DNA of 64,000 nt, taken from NCBI GenBank assembly GCA_012517315.1, contig JAAYVE010000008.1, positions 58,340 to 122,339 of the forward strand. Reading direction: 5' to 3'. The stretch comes from Deltaproteobacteria bacterium. Its GTDB lineage: Bacteria > Desulfobacterota > Syntrophobacteria > Syntrophobacterales > Syntrophobacteraceae. The position numbers and the translations under genes were made by a program. Below, in pieces: positions 1 to 9,343 of this stretch (positions within the stretch are counted from its first letter, which is position 1; each line of letters begins with the position of its first letter). The notes beneath the pieces are model-generated. The model was not told where the DNA came from, did not search any database, and saw only the letters and a program-made list of their open reading frames with translations.

Positions 1-285
1 GGCTCTGACACCTCCTCCAACGCCCTCTTCGGCTCCCTGCAGAAGACCACCGCGACACAAATCGGCGTCGACCCCGCCCTCACCGTTGCAGCCAATTCCT
101 CCGGCGGTGTCTGCGGCAAGATGATTTCCCCCCAGAGCATCTCCGTAGCCACCGCGGCATCGGGGATGGTGGGGGAGGAAGGAAACATCTTCCGGTTCAC
201 TCTCCTCCACAGCATCTCCATGGTGCTCATCATGAGCGCCTTGACTTTCCTCCAGGCATATGTCTTGACGTGGATGCTTCCCTGA
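1..285 (+). CDS. lctP: L-lactate permease, C-terminal end (partial)
   Basis: The frame is open from base 1 to a TGA at 283-285 and encodes the last 94 residues of an LctP/LldP-family lactate permease. It begins [14 protein letters not shown] and continues with [15 protein letters not shown], the conserved C-terminal signature of this family, then a hydrophobic final membrane segment ([19 protein letters not shown]). The family imports lactate or glycolate with protons across the inner membrane. The start lies left of the window. Its position directly upstream of lutC and the lutB-lutA fusion on the same strand fits a lactate-use operon. Confidence 0.93.
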   Translation, partial: GSDTSSNALFGSLQKTTATQIGVDPALTVAANSSGGVCGKMISPQSISVATAASGMVGEEGNIFRFTLLHSISMVLIMSALTFLQAYVLTWMLP

Positions 286-388
286 TCGAAACGGTTACAA
301 TGGGACCGGGTCCAATGTCCGGAAGGGGGCTTCCCGGGCATGGGCCCGTCCCGGACCAAGAACGGAGCGGCGGAAGGAGAGATCCCGG

Positions 389-949
389 ATGGAAAGCACG
401 ATTCGAACCGTTGAAATAATGCGTGAAAAGGCCTTGGCCGTCCAGACGGTTTTCACGACCGTGGCTGGCCTGCGGGAGGCTTTTTCCTATGCCGTTGAGC
501 TCACCGGCAGCCAGGGGGGGAAGACCCTTGCCGCCCCCGGGTTGGGAGGGGAGGATCGCAGGGAGTTGGCCGCCCTGTGTGAGCAACGGGGGATTTCCCT
601 CGTGTGGGAAAACCTCCGGGGCCACCTGGGGAGGATCCACACGGGCTTCACGGTGGCTCAGTGGGGCATTGCAGAAACCGGTACCGTCGTCCTCGATTCC
701 ACTTCGGAAGACGTGCGCATCGCGTCCATGTTGAGCGAGACTCACATCGCCGTGGTGCCGCGTTCGGCGGTCAAGCCCGGTGCTGTGGATCTCGCCGGCG
801 AACTGCAGGAAATGATGAAGCGCCCTGGTTCCTACGTGGCCTTCATCAGTGGGGCCAGCCGTACCGCCGACATCGAGCGGGTCCTGACCATCGGGGTTCA
901 CGGCCCGCAGGAGTTCCACATCCTGATCTCCGGCGAAAACGGCGGTTAG
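389..949 (+). CDS. lutC: LutC/YkgG-type LUD-domain protein
   Basis: A 186-residue protein of the LUD (DUF162) family, the LutC subunit of the LutABC iron-sulfur L-lactate oxidase. Visible family features are WGIAETGTVVLDS in the middle, followed by SMLSETHIAVVPRSAVKP and a C-terminal SGASRTADIERVLTIGVHGP, which is the typical LutC ending. The ATG is preceded by GGAGAG at a spacing of about 8 nt. It sits between the permease and the LutB-LutA fusion on the same strand. LutABC oxidises lactate to pyruvate in the cytoplasm; LutC has no Fe-S motif of its own. Function is assigned by family and context. Confidence 0.92.
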   Translation: MESTIRTVEIMREKALAVQTVFTTVAGLREAFSYAVELTGSQGGKTLAAPGLGGEDRRELAALCEQRGISLVWENLRGHLGRIHTGFTVAQWGIAETGTVVLDSTSEDVRIASMLSETHIAVVPRSAVKPGAVDLAGELQEMMKRPGSYVAFISGASRTADIERVLTIGVHGPQEFHILISGENGG

Positions 950-1078
950 CACCCGCCGGCCTTGCCACGACGGAGACTTTCGGCCTCGGAGAAGGGTCTC
1001 CGGCAAGGAGACACGGTCATCCGTCCAGGAAATCCTGGAGCGCCTTTCCGGTTTTGCCACCTCAAGGGAGACTTCATC

Positions 1079-3262
1079 ATGATCACCACACCCAGCGATG
1101 TCCGGGAATATCGACGAGACCTGAAAAGGGCCCTGCGCAATCAATTTCTTGGAAACACCCTGGAGACCTTTGCATCGGCTTTCCGGATCTCGAGGGCCAG
1201 GGCGTTCGAGGGCATTGACCTCCCGGGGCTCATCGGCGAAATCGCGGAAGGAAAAGACGCCTCCATCCAGCGACTTGAGGAATTGTTCCAATCTTTCAAG
1301 ACCCACGCCGAGGCGGCAGGGGTGAAGGTGCACACGGCGCGGACCGCTCTGGAGGCAAACGCTCTCATTGCCTCCATTGCCGCGGAAAATGGAGTGAAAC
1401 GCATCGTCAAGGGCAAATCCATGACGGCCGAGGAGACCTTCCTCAACGATCACCTGGAAAAGGCGGGCTTTCAGGTGACGGAGACGGACCTTGGAGAGTG
1501 GATCATCCAGTTGAGGGGGGAAGGTCCCTCCCACATGGTCATGCCTGCAATCCACCTGTCCCGCAAGGAAGTGGCGGAGCTTTTCACCAGGGTCACGGGG
1601 ACGCCTCAGGATCCCGAAAACATCGACGGGATGGTGAAGGTGGCGCGCAGGGAGCTTCGCCAGGCCTACCTGGAAGCGGACATGGGGATCACGGGGGCCA
1701 ATTTCGCCGTCGCGGATACGGGAACAATCGGGCTCGTCACCAATGAGGGAAACGGCAGACTGGTGACCACCCTGCCGAGGGTTCACGTGGCGCTGGTGGG
1801 CTTCGACAAGCTGGTGCCCGACCTGCCATCGGCCCTGCGCATCCTCAAGGCCCTTCCCCGCAACGCCACCGGCCAGCCCATCTCCACCTACGTCACCTGG
1901 ATCACCGGCGCCACACAGTGCACCACGGCTCCCGAGGGTCGCAAGGTCATGCACATCGTCTTTCTGGACAACGGCCGCCTCGCTCTGGCCCGGGATCCTC
2001 TCTTTTCCCAGGCACTCCGCTGCATCCGGTGCGGTGCCTGCGCCAACGTCTGCCCAATCTATAAATTGGTGGGGGGACACAATTACGGGCATGTTTACAT
2101 TGGCGCCATCGGGCTCATCCTCACTTACTTCTATCATGGGCGGCAGAACGCGAGGGCCATTGTCCGCGCCTGTCTCAACTGCCAGGCATGCAAGGCGGTT
2201 TGCCCCGCGGGAATCGATCTACCCCATCTCATCAAGGAAGTCCTCCGCACGGTGCTGGAAACGGAAGGAAGGAAACCGGCCAAAAACCGTCTACTGGCCC
2301 GAATCCTCCCCAACCGGAAGCTCTTTCACTTCCTCCTCCGGCGGGCTTATCTCGCACAACGCCCCCTCACCGGCGGGGGGGAATACATCCGCCATTTGCC
2401 CCTGTTTTTCTCCCCGGAGCACCAATTCAGAAGTCTGCCCGCCATCACCGGGACTCCCCTGCGAGACCGGTGGCACAAAATGGCTCCCCAGGTGAAGGAT
2501 CCCTCCATTCGTGTGGCCCTTTTCGGAGGCTGCCTGGTGGATTTCGTCTACCCGGAACAGGCTGCGGCATTTCTGGAACTGGTGAAGGACCGCAACGTGC
2601 AGGTGGAGTATCCCCAGGACCAGACCTGTTGCGGTCTCCCTGCGAAGATGATGGGGGAAAACACCGTGGCCAAGGCGGTGGCGATCCAGAACCTCAAGGC
2701 CATCGACCCCGCCGACTACGATTACATCGTCACGCTCTGTGCTTCCTGTGGTTCCCACATCCGGGAAAACTATCCCAAACTCCTGGGGGATTCATCCGGT
2801 TTCGGGGTGAAAATGCACCAGTTCATGGACAAGATTATTGATTTCAGCTCTTTTCTGGCCAACGTCCTCAAGGTTGAGCCTGCCATGTTCAGGGAAGGCG
2901 GTCCGAAAGCGGCGTATCATGCACCTTGCCACCTGTGTCGGGGACTCGGCGTCACCCAGGAACCCCGGGAGCTCATCGGCACTGCAGGAATGGAATACGC
3001 GCCGGCAAAGGACGAGGATGTGTGCTGCGGTTTCGGAGGTTCATTTTCCTTGGAATTTCCAGAACTTTCGGCTGAACTCCTCACACGGAAACTGGACTGC
3101 GTGGAGGCCGCGGGAGCCGACCTCCTGGTGACCGACTGCCCGGGTTGCGTCCTCCAGTTGCGAGGGGGAATGGACCGGAGAGAGGGAAAAAAGATCCCGG
3201 TGAAGCACATCGCGGAGGCATTGGCGGAACAAAAGCGGGCGAATGGGCGACGGTCCGGCTGA
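1079..3262 (+). CDS. LutB-LutA fusion: Fe-S lactate oxidase subunit
   Basis: A 727-residue fusion. The N-terminal half is LutB-like: a LUD domain (about 60-300, with the GITGANFAVADTGTIGLVTN motif) then two ferredoxin motifs, CIRCGACANVCP and CLNCQACKAVCP. The C-terminal half is LutA-like with two CCG domains, TCCGLPAKMMG...LCASCG and VCCGFGGSFS...DCPGC, that bind a noncubane-type cluster in related proteins. In Bacillus these are separate genes, while fused forms occur in anaerobes. I chose the ATG at 1079, after AAGGGAGA, because the residues before it (frame open from 962) do not look like family sequence. With LutC it should oxidise lactate to pyruvate; the electron acceptor is not shown by the sequence. 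Confidence 0.9.
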   Translation: MITTPSDVREYRRDLKRALRNQFLGNTLETFASAFRISRARAFEGIDLPGLIGEIAEGKDASIQRLEELFQSFKTHAEAAGVKVHTARTALEANALIASIAAENGVKRIVKGKSMTAEETFLNDHLEKAGFQVTETDLGEWIIQLRGEGPSHMVMPAIHLSRKEVAELFTRVTGTPQDPENIDGMVKVARRELRQAYLEADMGITGANFAVADTGTIGLVTNEGNGRLVTTLPRVHVALVGFDKLVPDLPSALRILKALPRNATGQPISTYVTWITGATQCTTAPEGRKVMHIVFLDNGRLALARDPLFSQALRCIRCGACANVCPIYKLVGGHNYGHVYIGAIGLILTYFYHGRQNARAIVRACLNCQACKAVCPAGIDLPHLIKEVLRTVLETEGRKPAKNRLLARILPNRKLFHFLLRRAYLAQRPLTGGGEYIRHLPLFFSPEHQFRSLPAITGTPLRDRWHKMAPQVKDPSIRVALFGGCLVDFVYPEQAAAFLELVKDRNVQVEYPQDQTCCGLPAKMMGENTVAKAVAIQNLKAIDPADYDYIVTLCASCGSHIRENYPKLLGDSSGFGVKMHQFMDKIIDFSSFLANVLKVEPAMFREGGPKAAYHAPCHLCRGLGVTQEPRELIGTAGMEYAPAKDEDVCCGFGGSFSLEFPELSAELLTRKLDCVEAAGADLLVTDCPGCVLQLRGGMDRREGKKIPVKHIAEALAEQKRANGRRSG

Positions 3263-3464
3263 AACCCGTTGAGCGCATTCCGTTAGGTCGGCAGAAGAAG
3301 ATTCTCGGGAACCGCCGACGGAATGAGGCAATTTGAGCCATGGGAAGGGGGATCCCAAGGAAGACGGAACACCATCTCTCGGGAGGAATGGAATTCCGGT
3401 ATTGACCCCGATCCGGCCGGGTTTCTTTGACGGGATCCGGCCGCCCCAGACAGGATGGACACAA

Positions 3465-4985
3465 ATGATCAATGGAAGCAGCATCTTGCCGAAACTCAGC
3501 CCGGCAGAGGCGGCGGCTCAGATCCGTCACGGCATGACGGTCGCTTTCAGCGGGTTTGCGCAGGCCGGGGCGGCCAAGGCCGTCCCCAGAGCCATCGCCG
3601 CCATGGCCCGGGAAAAGCACGAAAAGGGGGAATCGTACAAGCTGCGGGTGCTGAGCGGCGCATCGGCGGGTCCTTTCGTGGACGTGGAAATGGCCGAGGC
3701 GGAGGCCATCTGCTGGCGCGCCCCATACATGAGTTCCCACTCACTACGCCGCCAGATCAACCGGCAGGAAGTGGAGTACCTGGACATGCACCTGTCCCAT
3801 GCTCCCCAGACGCTCGGGGCAGGCTTTTTCGGCAAGCTCGATTACGCCGTGGTCGAAGCGACGGGAATCACGCGGGACGGCCGGGTCTACCTCACGAGTT
3901 CCGTGGGCAGTTCTCCCACCTTTCTCAAGTATGCCGACCGGGTCATCATCGAGATCAACGAATACCATTCCAAACGGCTGCCGGAACTTTCGGACATCAC
4001 TCTTTTGCCGTTGCCGCCCCGGCAGACCCCGATTCCCATCCACGACCCCCTCACTCGGGTGGGGTATCCCTACGCCGTGGTAGACCCCAGGAAGGTGGTG
4101 GGCATCGTGGAGACGGAAGAACCCGACAAAATCGACCCACCCACACCGCCCGACCGGAACGCCCAGAAGATCGCCGAGCACGTGGTGCAGTTTCTCTTCG
4201 GCGAAATGATCCGCGGAAACATTCCTCGAGAGTTCCTCCCTATCCAATCGGGGGTGGGCAACCTGGCCAACGGGGTCATGGGAGCTCTGGGCAGGAACCC
4301 TTACATACCCCCGTTCAAGATGTACACCGTGGCCGTGCAGGACTCCCTGGTGGATCTCATGGAACAGGAAAAGCTCTTGGGGATGAGCGCCACCAGTCTC
4401 AGCGTCTCTCCCGCCACCTTGAAGCGCATCTACGAAAACATGGATTTTTTTGCCCCGAGGATCGTGCTCCGCCCCCAGGAGATCTCCAACGACGCGGGAG
4501 TCGTCCGGCGCCTCGGGGTCATTGCCATCAACGCCGCGGTCGAAGTGGACATTTACGGGAACGTCAATTCTTCTCATGTCTACGGGACGGACATCATCAA
4601 CGGGATCGGTGGGAGCGGCGAGTTCACCCGCAACAGTTTTCTCTCCATCATCATGTGCCCTTCCATCGGGCGCGGGGGAAGGATTTCTTCCGTGGTGCCC
4701 ATGTGTCCGCACATCGACAGCAACGAGCACTCCGTGCAAATCCTCGTGACGGAGCAAGGCCTTGCGGATCTCAGGGGGCTTGGACCCATGCAGCGGGCCA
4801 AACGCATCATCAACAACTGCGCCCATCCAGCCTACCGGGACTACCTCCAGGGCTACATCCGGGATGCCAGGGTGGGCCACATCCGCCACGACCTGAGAAA
4901 GGCCTTCCAACTGCATCGCAACCTCATGGAACACGGCTCGATGCTGCCGGATCTGAATCTCTCGGAAATCCATGAAATCCGATAG
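3465..4985 (+). CDS. acetyl-CoA hydrolase/transferase family protein (paralog 1)
   Basis: A 506-residue class I CoA-transferase of the Ach1/Cat1/AarC type. It has the N-terminal GMTVAFSGFAQAGAAK region and the C-terminal-domain motif VDIYGNVNSSHVYG followed by NGIGGSGEFTRN, both diagnostic of the acetyl-CoA hydrolase/succinate CoA-transferase family. These enzymes move CoA between acetate, succinate, propionate or similar acids. The frame is open upstream to a TTG at 3333, but the ATG at 3465 aligns with the paralog's N terminus. No clear Shine-Dalgarno is seen. Thirty-one bases separate it from a paralog with nearly the same motifs. The acid partners cannot be read from sequence. Confidence 0.88.
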   Translation: MINGSSILPKLSPAEAAAQIRHGMTVAFSGFAQAGAAKAVPRAIAAMAREKHEKGESYKLRVLSGASAGPFVDVEMAEAEAICWRAPYMSSHSLRRQINRQEVEYLDMHLSHAPQTLGAGFFGKLDYAVVEATGITRDGRVYLTSSVGSSPTFLKYADRVIIEINEYHSKRLPELSDITLLPLPPRQTPIPIHDPLTRVGYPYAVVDPRKVVGIVETEEPDKIDPPTPPDRNAQKIAEHVVQFLFGEMIRGNIPREFLPIQSGVGNLANGVMGALGRNPYIPPFKMYTVAVQDSLVDLMEQEKLLGMSATSLSVSPATLKRIYENMDFFAPRIVLRPQEISNDAGVVRRLGVIAINAAVEVDIYGNVNSSHVYGTDIINGIGGSGEFTRNSFLSIIMCPSIGRGGRISSVVPMCPHIDSNEHSVQILVTEQGLADLRGLGPMQRAKRIINNCAHPAYRDYLQGYIRDARVGHIRHDLRKAFQLHRNLMEHGSMLPDLNLSEIHEIR

Positions 4986-5016
4986 GTGAGCACTGGAACC
5001 GGCAAAGGAGTGAGGC

Positions 5017-6531
5017 ATGTCCAAAATGAACGCATTTCCTGTGCTGACCCCCGAGGAGGCCGCTGAAAAGATCTTTCACGGGGCAACCGTGGCCTTCAGC
5101 GGGTTCACCAATGCCGGGGCGGCAAAGCTGCTTCCCAAGGCGATCGCCGCCCGGGCGGAATTCCTACATGCCCGGGAGGAACCGTTCAAGATCAGGGTCC
5201 TCACGGGGGCCTCTAGCGGCGAAAGCATCGATGAGCCTCTGGCCCGGGCCCAGGCCATCGCCTACCGGGCGCCATACCAGAGCGGGCCGGTCCTCCGCCG
5301 CCAGATCAACCACCAGGAAGTGGAATATGTGGACATGCACCTCTCCCACCTTCCCCAGACAGTCCTCGAGGGTTTCCATGGAAAGGTGGACTTCGCTGTG
5401 GTGGAGGCGACGGAAATCACCCGCGACGGAAGGGTTTACCTCACCACCTCCATCGGGGCCTCCCCAACCTATCTCAAGTACGCTGACAAGGTCATCATCG
5501 AGATCAATCACCACCATTCCCAGCGACTCCGGGAAATGGCCGACATCATCATCATGCCGCCGCCGCCCCACCGCTTTCCCCTCCCCTTCAGCGACCCCCT
5601 CACCAAGGTGGGATACCCCTATGCCGTTGTGGACCCGAAGAAAGTGGTCGCAGTCCTCGAAAACGACGAACAGGACCATGTCCCGTCCTTCAGTGCGGCT
5701 GACGAGCGGAGCCATCGCATCGCCCAGCACGTGGTCCGTTTTCTTCTAGACGAGATGCTGGCCGGACGCATCCCCCAGGAGTTCCTCCCTCTCCAGGCGG
5801 GAGTGGGAAATGTCTCCAACGGGGTCATGGCGGCCCTCGCCCAGAACCCATACATCCCACCCTTCCGCATGTACACGGAAGTTTTCCAGGATTCCCTCTT
5901 GGACGTCATGGAGCAGGGCAAGCTGGTGGCTGCCAGCACCACCAGCCTCACTGTCACCCGGGAGACCCTGGAGCGCATGTATGCCAACATGGATTTCTTT
6001 GTTCCCAGGATCGTTCTGCGCCCCCAGGAAATCTCCAACCACCCCGGAATCATCCGCCGCCTGGGTGTCATCGCCCTCAACACCGCTCTGGAGATGGACA
6101 TCTACGGGAACGTGAACTCCTCCCACGTTTACGGCATGGACATCATGAACGGCATCGGCGGCAGCGGTGAATTCACGAGGAACTCATACATATCCATCTT
6201 CATGTGCCCATCGATAGCGAAGGGGGGAAAAATCTCCTCCATCGTCCCCATGTGCCCCCACATCGACAATAACGAGCATTCCGTGCAGATTGTCGTCACC
6301 GACCAGGGACTGGCCGACCTGCGTGGGATGGGCCCCATGCAACGCGCCCGGACCATCATTGAGAGGTGCGCCCATCCGGCCTACCGTGACTACTTGTACA
6401 AGTACCTGGAACGATCCCGCAGAGGACACATCCGCCACGATCTCTCCACCTGCTTTGAACTCCACGTGAATCTCCTGGAACAGGGCGCCATGCTCCCTGA
6501 TCTCGATCTTTCCACCATCGGGGACGCCTGA
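5017..6531 (+). CDS. acetyl-CoA hydrolase/transferase family protein (paralog 2)
   Basis: A 504-residue paralog of the preceding gene, colinear over its whole length (GATVAFSGFTNAGAAK, MDIYGNVNSSHVYG, NGIGGSGEFTRN all conserved). The start ATG follows AAAGGAGTGAG. Differences concentrate in the 230-260 region, where this copy has ENDEQDHVPSFSAADE in place of the first copy's ETEEPDKIDPPTPPD. Two tandem copies suggest either different acid specificities or a heteromeric enzyme; family members are usually homodimers, so the first is more likely. Placed after the lactate-oxidation genes, the pair could couple acetyl-CoA to activation of another acid (inference). Confidence 0.88.
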   Translation: MSKMNAFPVLTPEEAAEKIFHGATVAFSGFTNAGAAKLLPKAIAARAEFLHAREEPFKIRVLTGASSGESIDEPLARAQAIAYRAPYQSGPVLRRQINHQEVEYVDMHLSHLPQTVLEGFHGKVDFAVVEATEITRDGRVYLTTSIGASPTYLKYADKVIIEINHHHSQRLREMADIIIMPPPPHRFPLPFSDPLTKVGYPYAVVDPKKVVAVLENDEQDHVPSFSAADERSHRIAQHVVRFLLDEMLAGRIPQEFLPLQAGVGNVSNGVMAALAQNPYIPPFRMYTEVFQDSLLDVMEQGKLVAASTTSLTVTRETLERMYANMDFFVPRIVLRPQEISNHPGIIRRLGVIALNTALEMDIYGNVNSSHVYGMDIMNGIGGSGEFTRNSYISIFMCPSIAKGGKISSIVPMCPHIDNNEHSVQIVVTDQGLADLRGMGPMQRARTIIERCAHPAYRDYLYKYLERSRRGHIRHDLSTCFELHVNLLEQGAMLPDLDLSTIGDA

Positions 6532-7142
6532 GCCCTCCGTTCCCCGGGAAGATTCCGGGAGCCGGCGGGGAAAAGGGGCCGTGACCGTGCGCTTGGACGT
6601 CATGGGATGACCGGAGGTTACCGCCTGCATCCTACCCACAGCCGTTCACCGGAGCCGGACGGTTGCATCCCCACCCTTGAGGAGGCCTGCCTGGGGGGGA
6701 TCCGGCTCTCTCAGACCATGAGCCTGGAGGGGCTCCGTCGGGGGGGGTTTTCGCATCTGTTCACCGGAGCGCCGACCTTCCACATCGAGCCGTTTTGTTT
6801 TCCACTTCCTTGACAGACCCTCGAGAATCGTTATGATCTGTACAGCAAAACGAAGATTTTTCAGATACCGGCGAACTTCAATCCCAATTGCGTGAAACCA
6901 CCTCAGGTGGTCTTTCTCCAGAGCGGTTCTTCAAAGATGAATCAGAGACGCATCCACGAGGTTTCTCGGCCCTGGGCAATGAGGGGGACGTTGAACATGT
7001 TCACCGAAGCGTCTCCTCCCGGAGCCTTCCACCTTGCTGCACGGGCGGTTCTCGGGCTTCCGGACGGAGCATTTCGGAAATCCGCTCCCCGGATTCCCCG
7101 CGTATTCCTGAGGTGATTGGACTTTTCAAAGAGGAGGGAAAC
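6532..7142. other. Intergenic region before aqpZ
   Basis: A stretch of 611 bases with no convincing gene. Short open frames exist on the plus strand (for example 6607-6813) but have no family resemblance or ribosome site. The only clear signal is a sigma70-type promoter at 6810-6837, listed separately. No tRNA, repeat or strong terminator is evident after the CoA-transferase stop. Confidence 0.6.
6810..6837 (+). promoter_or_regulatory. Sigma70-type promoter, TTGACA-16-TATGAT
   Basis: A perfect -35 TTGACA at 6810-6815 is separated by 16 bp from a near-consensus -10 TATGAT at 6832-6837. It points to aqpZ, about 300 bases downstream, so a long untranslated leader would be implied. Called by motif only. 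Confidence 0.55.
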
Positions 7143-7844
7143 ATGTCACTAGTGAATCGAGCAGTCGCCGAATTCATGGGAACGTTCTGGTTGGTGTTGG
7201 GAGGCTGCGGCAGCGCCGTGCTGGCAGCTGCATTCCCCGGCGTGGGGATCGGCCTTCTGGGTGTCTCTTTGGCATTCGGCCTCACCGTGCTCACGATGGC
7301 CTACGGAATCGGCCACATCTCAGGGTGCCACCTGAACCCGGCCGTGTCCGTGGGGCTGGCGGCGGGTGGCCGTTTCAAGTCTTCCGAACTTCTGCCGTAC
7401 ATTGTCGCCCAGGTTCTGGGAGCCATCGTTGCGGCGGGGGTCCTTTACTTCATCGCAAGCGGGAAGGCCGGCTTCGACCTGGGCGGAGGGCTTGCTTCCA
7501 ACGGTTTCGGTGACCACTCGCCAGGTAAGTACTCCCTTGGGGCAGGCTTCGTTTGCGAGGTCGTCATGACCTTCATGTTTCTCATGGTGATTCTGGGTTC
7601 CACGGACAGGAGGGCTCCCGCAGGCTTCGCACCCATCGCCATAGGGCTCTGCCTGACCCTCATTCACCTCATCAGCATCCCTGTGACCAATACGTCCGTC
7701 AATCCGGCACGCAGCACCGGTCCGGCGATTTTCGTCGGCGGGTGGGCCATCCAGCAACTCTGGCTCTTCTGGGTCGCGCCCATTCTCGGAGCGTTGCTCG
7801 CCGGCGCCGCCTACCGCTGGCTCGGGGATGAAAAAACTGCATGA
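7143..7844 (+). CDS. aqpZ: aquaporin Z family water channel
   Basis: A 233-residue MIP-family channel with six hydrophobic segments and both NPA boxes (HLNPAVS, about residue 62, and [11 protein letters not shown], about 184). The [17 protein letters not shown] stretch supplies the His, Thr and Arg typical of the narrow water-selective filter of AqpZ rather than a glycerol facilitator. The ATG at 7143 follows GAGGAGGGAAAC; the frame is open further up but the added residues are not family-like. Acts in the inner membrane in osmotic water flux. It appears monocistronic, with a promoter-like element about 300 bp upstream and a perfect hairpin downstream. Confidence 0.95.
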   Translation: MSLVNRAVAEFMGTFWLVLGGCGSAVLAAAFPGVGIGLLGVSLAFGLTVLTMAYGIGHISGCHLNPAVSVGLAAGGRFKSSELLPYIVAQVLGAIVAAGVLYFIASGKAGFDLGGGLASNGFGDHSPGKYSLGAGFVCEVVMTFMFLMVILGSTDRRAPAGFAPIAIGLCLTLIHLISIPVTNTSVNPARSTGPAIFVGGWAIQQLWLFWVAPILGALLAGAAYRWLGDEKTA

Positions 7845-8309
7845 ATTCCCAGCATCCCCCAATCGGAGAGTGGTCGGGCACGCCCCCTTCTGGCGTGCCC
7901 CGCCTCCGGCATTTCACCCCGGTGATGTGTTCTCATGGGCCTCACTATGGCGATTCCCGCTCCGGACCGAATCCAGAGTCTCTCATCGCTGTCTCCGCTT
8001 GCAGCACCCTTCACCGGCTGGAAGAATCGGAGCCCCGCACGCTGTCATCCTGACTGAGTGTCGCGAGACGGGGGCGTTGGCTTCAGGGCCACCCCCTTCT
8101 CCAAGGAACGCCACAGGTCACATCCATTCGGCCCCATGAGGTGAGCCGCCGCCGGGGAGCAACCTTTTCCCCGGGGCCGCTCGTGTTTCGGGAAAACGGA
8201 CCACGAGGACTCCACACTCAAGGATCAGGAAACGACGGCCGATTTTCTCATGGGCAATGAAGCGATCATTTCCTCACCCTAACGCGATATAAGGAGGACT
8301 TCCGGCATC
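7845..8309. other. Intergenic region with two hairpins
   Basis: This 465-base gap holds no supportable gene. It has a perfect 9-bp inverted repeat at 7876-7900 (listed separately) and a second one at 8152-8174 (CCGGGGA, 9-nt loop, TCCCCGG). A Shine-Dalgarno AAGGAGG at 8291-8297 belongs to the next gene. No convincing promoter for the rsb operon was found by eye. Confidence 0.5.
7876..7900 (+). terminator. Perfect 9-bp hairpin after aqpZ
   Basis: GGGCACGCC (7876-7884) and GGCGTGCCC (7892-7900) form a perfect 9-bp stem with a 7-nt loop, 31 bases after the aqpZ stop. No T-run follows, so it may be an mRNA 3' end stabiliser or a weak terminator rather than a classical intrinsic terminator. Confidence 0.4.
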
Positions 8310-8720
8310 TTGGCGATTCATTCCCTGGAACTGCCTGCAACGCTCAGTTCTCTGACGACACTGGAAAATTTCGTGCGTCAGGCGATGGAGCCCGCGGTTC
8401 CTTCGCCCGATGTATTTCGAGACATCCGGCTGGTCCTCGAGGAACTGCTCGTGAACATCGTCTTCTACGCATATCCCGGAGAGGGGGGCAAAGTACGTGT
8501 GGAATGCTCCCTGGATCCAGGCGGGAAGCTCTGCATCCGGCTGCGGGACTGGGGGATCCCCTTCAACCCCCTGGAATACCCGCCCCCAAGGCTGGAAGGC
8601 GACATGGCCGAGAGAGAAATCGGCGGTCTCGGCATTCACCTCGTCAAACAGCTTGCCCATGAGATCCGCTATTTCAGGCAGGAGGACTCCAACGTTTTGA
8701 CCGTGTGTTTTCAGTTGTGA
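8310..8720 (+). CDS. RsbW-like anti-sigma/serine kinase (HATPase)
   Basis: A 136-residue GHKL ATPase of the RsbW/SpoIIAB type. The N box is VLEELLVNIVFYAYP, the G1 box RLRDWGIPFNP and the G2 box EIGGLGIHLVKQLA, so ATP binding looks intact. The start is TTG at 8310 behind AAGGAGG, a rather long 12-nt spacing; no in-frame ATG fits better. The gene is followed 15 bases later by a STAS antagonist and then a SpoIIE phosphatase, the complete partner-switching set. Such kinases phosphorylate the STAS partner and bind a target (a sigma factor or another effector). No sigma factor gene lies nearby, so the target is unknown. Confidence 0.85.
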   Translation: MAIHSLELPATLSSLTTLENFVRQAMEPAVPSPDVFRDIRLVLEELLVNIVFYAYPGEGGKVRVECSLDPGGKLCIRLRDWGIPFNPLEYPPPRLEGDMAEREIGGLGIHLVKQLAHEIRYFRQEDSNVLTVCFQL

Positions 8721-8735
8721 AACAAGGAGAAGAGG

Positions 8736-9110
8736 ATGCCTCTCACCGTGACTTCGATGGAAAAGCAACCGGGGGTTTTCGTCGTTTCCCCCTATGGTTC
8801 CCTGGACACTAACACGCACACCGTTCTCGAGAGGAAGATCGATTTTCTGGCGCGGGAAGGGGCCGCCAAAGTGATCACCCTGGACATGGGCGGGGTCGAC
8901 TACATCAGCAGCATGGGCGTCCGGGTTGTTTTGAAAACGAAAAAAGAACTCTCCCGGAGAGGAGGCGCTCTGGTCATGATGAACCTGAAGCCTCAGATCA
9001 AGAGAGTCTTTGAAATCATCAATGCCCTGCCGACCCTCCAGATCTTCTCCAGCCTTCAAGAACTGGACGATTATCTGACGGAAATGCAGCGACAGGTCGT
9101 CCACGGCTAG
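8736..9110 (+). CDS. STAS-domain anti-sigma-factor antagonist (RsbV-like)
   Basis: A 124-residue single STAS domain. The DYISSMGVRVVL segment (about residues 50-61) is the conserved phosphorylation loop; one of its two serines is the expected target of the upstream kinase. LEELGDYL-like helix appears near the C terminus as LQELDDYL. The ATG follows ACAAGGAGAAGAGG. In partner switching, the unphosphorylated STAS protein sequesters the RsbW-like kinase and the SpoIIE phosphatase restores this state. Operon position between those two supports the role. Confidence 0.88.
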   Translation: MPLTVTSMEKQPGVFVVSPYGSLDTNTHTVLERKIDFLAREGAAKVITLDMGGVDYISSMGVRVVLKTKKELSRRGGALVMMNLKPQIKRVFEIINALPTLQIFSSLQELDDYLTEMQRQVVHG

Positions 9111-9343
9111 GGAAAAGCGGCGCGAGGCGAAGCAATGGGCCCGTAGGCCGGCAAGTCTTGGGACAGCCAGGTTCGCGACGCTTTGCAAGGGGGAATTCCG
9201 CCCTCCCCCCTTCCAGAAGGAAAGGAGAAAGGTCTTCCCGGCAAGATGCATTGCATTTCGGGGGGCTCCCCAACATGCCATCCGGTGTTTCCCGCGATGG
9301 AACCGCTTCGTTTCGGGAACCTTTTGACGATGACTTCGCGGGC

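Noticed and set aside
230..2137. Long minus-strand open frame opposite lutC and lutB-lutA
   Set aside because: Composition and lack of motifs show it is the antisense shadow of GC-rich genes with strong family matches on the plus strand.
3744..5024. Minus-strand 426-residue frame opposite the first CoA-transferase
   Set aside because: Shadow frame, His/Asp/Val-rich, no family motif; plus-strand gene is certain.
6607..6813. 68-residue plus-strand open frame in the aqpZ upstream region
   Set aside because: No ribosome site, no family resemblance, and it overlaps the promoter motif region.
9187..9212. Inverted repeat AAGGGGG/CCCCCTT between rsbV-like and rsbU-like genes
   Set aside because: Low-complexity G/C runs that could pair by chance; no T-run, within the probable operon.
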